DNA of 5,617 nucleotides from positions 1-5,617 of the forward strand of contig JBATWQ010000077.1 in the NCBI GenBank assembly GCA_049672765.1, read 5' to 3'. The notes beneath the pieces were generated by a model. That model worked only from the letters and a program-made list of their open reading frames with translations. It was not told the origin of the DNA and searched no databases. The translations under genes were made by a program, and so were the position numbers. The stretch is from JAGQSZ01 sp049672765 (GTDB lineage: Bacteria; Actinomycetota; Acidimicrobiia; Acidimicrobiales; Microtrichaceae). This document shows positions 4,593-5,617 of the stretch, in pieces; the first letter of the stretch is position 1, and each line of letters opens with the position of its first letter.

Positions 4593-4638
4593 CCCGGGCG
4601 CCGCTTGACCCGTGCCCCGGATGACCCGGAGACCAGTG
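4575..4638. repeat. Degenerate 16-bp tandem repeat, four units, across the toxin stop codon
   Basis: Units begin with GAC at 4575, 4591, 4607 and 4623. Unit 1 (GACTCGGGCGCCGGCT) and unit 2 (GACCCGGGCGCCGCTT) agree at 13 of 16 positions, units 2 and 3 (GACCCGTGCCCCGGAT) at 12 of 16; unit 4 keeps GACCCGG and CC only. The array covers the toxin's last five codons plus stop and most of the 59-bp gap to the convergent PPOX gene. Because 16 is not a multiple of three, TGACCCG at 4590, 4606 and 4622 places a stop in each forward frame. GGCGCC at 4581 and 4597 can pair, but the stem includes the stop codon, so a terminator role is doubtful. Confidence 0.6.
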
Positions 4639-4651
4639 GCTTTATTGCCCG

Positions 4652-5119
4652 TCAGCGCCGCTCGACCGAGGTAACGCCCATCCCCGGCTTCCAGAGTTGG
4701 ATCTGGATACCGTCACCGGCCTCGTTCATTGACGTATGAACTACTTCACTGAGGTTGAGCCGGAACAGCTGGAACGGAGTGGGCGGATCCAACTCCGCCT
4801 GGAACTCGACGTGCTCATCGCCGACCACTTCGGTGGCAACCCCTACGAGCTTGGAATCGCCACCGATCATCTCGGGACCTCCGGGATTCGAATGGATTGC
4901 AAACCTTCCGTCGCGCTGAAGATCCAGGACCTTCATCGCGTGCCACATCGATCCGATGAACAAGTCGTCTCGCCAGAACTCGACCTCTGTGCCGCTGACC
5001 CTCGGCGAGCCGTCGCGCCGCAGCGTTGCCATCACGTGATGCTTGGTCCATTCGAACCTGGCCCGCACCAGTGGGGCCAATTCAGGCGCGTCGAGCGCGA
5101 ACGCGGCCCACGACATCAT
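4652..5119 (-). CDS. PPOX-fold (pyridoxamine 5'-phosphate oxidase-like) flavin- or F420-binding protein
   Basis: This 155-residue protein belongs to the split-barrel PPOX family common in actinobacteria, whose members bind FMN or F420 and mostly lack a known substrate. Visible signatures are WAAFALDAPELAPLVRARFE (4-23), KHHVMATLRRDGSPRVSGTEVEF (26-48), the strand IGSMWHAMKVLDLQRDGRFAIHS (55-77), GGDSKLVGVATEV (86-98) and the C-terminal QLWKPGMGV (141-149). The ATG at 5117-5119 is chosen because its ATGA overlaps the stop of the membrane-protein gene upstream and the family normally opens with M-(A/S)-W. The adjacent ATG at 5114-5116 is nearly as good, while a GTG at 5137 would add six unlikely residues. 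It is probably cotranscribed with the membrane protein. The cofactor is not decided. Confidence 0.85.
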   Translation of the reverse strand: MMSWAAFALDAPELAPLVRARFEWTKHHVMATLRRDGSPRVSGTEVEFWRDDLFIGSMWHAMKVLDLQRDGRFAIHSNPGGPEMIGGDSKLVGVATEVVGDEHVEFQAELDPPTPFQLFRLNLSEVVHTSMNEAGDGIQIQLWKPGMGVTSVERR

Positions 5120-5589
5120 CCGCCCAGACCGCCCCACTTGAAGACCATGAAGAAGATGGTTGCGACAACAACGAGTGACTCGATCGCACCGATCATGCCC
5201 AGTCGATCGATCGTCGACTTCGCCTCTGCGGTGTTCCCGTTGCGGGACGACTCGGCGATCTTTCGGGTGCCCGGCGCGAAGACCATCCCCCCGAGCGCTC
5301 CACCGATGATGACTACGAGGAAGCCTACGGATACGAACGGGGCGCTGAACTTGATGGCATCGTCACTGGCAATCACCATTCCGATGCCGGTGAGTAGCAA
5401 CAAGATGAATGCTGCGTTCTTGAGCGTCTTACCCATGAACCCCTGGACGTCGGCCCACCACGAGTTCACCTCCGCCGGCGCAGTCACCGCCCGACCGCTG
5501 CCGAGGCCCATCGCAAAGTTGGCACCGAGCCAGAGCGCGACGGCAATGATGTGGACGGCGAGGAGCAGCTGATACAGGGTGGAGGTCAT
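5116..5589 (-). CDS. Four-helix integral membrane protein of unknown function
   Basis: This 157-residue protein has four predicted membrane helices: about 7-29 (LLLAVHIIAVALWLGANFAMG), 56-75 (LKNAAFILLLLTGIGMVIA), 83-105 (APFVSVGFLVVIIGGALGGMVF) and 132-151 (MIGAIESLVVVATIFFMVFK). His13 lies inside helix 1 and is followed by LWLGANF, a pattern seen in DUF2269/CopD-like small membrane proteins, some of which bind heme or copper. That likeness is only suggestive, and I do not assign a function. A charged loop (106-130) joins helices 3 and 4. The ATG at 5587-5589 has no Shine-Dalgarno but follows TAGGCT by 7 nt. The gene's TGA overlaps the ATG of the PPOX-fold gene by four bases, so the two are translationally coupled. 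Confidence 0.8.
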   Translation of the reverse strand: MTSTLYQLLLAVHIIAVALWLGANFAMGLGSGRAVTAPAEVNSWWADVQGFMGKTLKNAAFILLLLTGIGMVIASDDAIKFSAPFVSVGFLVVIIGGALGGMVFAPGTRKIAESSRNGNTAEAKSTIDRLGMIGAIESLVVVATIFFMVFKWGGLGG

Positions 5590-5596
5590 GGGATCG

Positions 5597-5602
5597 AGCC
5601 TA
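5597..5602 (-). promoter_or_regulatory. Candidate leaderless -10 box of the membrane-protein gene
   Basis: On the minus strand TAGGCT fits TANNNT and ends 7 nt before the ATG at 5589, with no Shine-Dalgarno between. The matching -35 would fall beyond the window edge, so it cannot be checked here. Confidence 0.4.
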
Positions 5603-5617
5603 TGTCCACGGGTGCGA

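Noticed and set aside
4581..4602. GGCGCC...GGCGCC stem considered as a bidirectional terminator for the toxin and PPOX genes
   Set aside because: It includes the toxin stop codon, has only 6 pairs made of a self-complementary hexamer, and is a by-product of the 16-bp repeat.
4736..5572. Plus-strand open frame of 278 codons opposite the PPOX and membrane-protein genes
   Set aside because: It runs antisense to two well-supported coupled genes, has no recognisable domain, and arises from scarcity of stops in GC-rich antisense.
1..5617. CRISPR array, tRNA, rRNA, insertion sequence, phage attachment site or replication origin
   Set aside because: No regularly spaced direct repeats of CRISPR length, no cloverleaf-like segment, no transposase, integrase or terminal inverted repeats, and no DnaA-box cluster were seen.

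Overview
The window is high-GC bacterial DNA with dense short genes on both strands, frequent GTG starts, and several start codons lying only 6-8 nt downstream of a TANNNT -10 hexamer with no Shine-Dalgarno (leaderless pattern). Together with the actinobacterial look of the acyl-CoA dehydrogenase, the PPOX-fold protein and the CsoR repressor, this suggests an actinobacterium, possibly of the Acidimicrobiia. That placement is inference from gene style; no rRNA or marker gene is present.

Left part (1-1245, all minus strand): a TrmH/SpoU-family RNA 2'-O-methyltransferase, then a copper-sensing CsoR repressor whose start is preceded by a CsoR-type operator overlapping a leaderless promoter, then the first 24 codons of an unidentified gene with a hydrophobic N-terminus. 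That last gene has its own Shine-Dalgarno and an upstream nested repeat. Because it lies just downstream of csoR it is a candidate copper-response gene, but too little is visible to name it.

Centre (1246-3672): a 24-bp divergent gap separates the methyltransferase from a CbiX-type sirohydrochlorin chelatase on the plus strand; the two putative -10 boxes overlap. About 200 bp later comes a PhnB-like VOC/glyoxalase-fold protein. It converges on a FadE-type acyl-CoA dehydrogenase (minus strand), and two perfect hairpins lie between the two stop codons.

Right part (3673-5617): a type II toxin-antitoxin pair (Phd/YefM-type antitoxin, PIN-domain RNase toxin) with a YefM-like TGTACA operator and a leaderless -10. 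A degenerate 16-bp tandem repeat straddles the toxin stop codon. Finally, on the minus strand, a four-helix membrane protein and a PPOX-fold flavin/F420-type protein form a translationally coupled pair (ATGA overlap).

The loci look mostly like independent housekeeping or accessory units rather than one pathway. I do not see a clear new multi-gene system. The points most worth a second look are regulatory: the CsoR operator, the overlapping divergent leaderless promoters, the toxin-antitoxin operator, and the 16-bp repeat. The insertion in the chelatase and the position of the dehydrogenase's catalytic glutamate are also notable.
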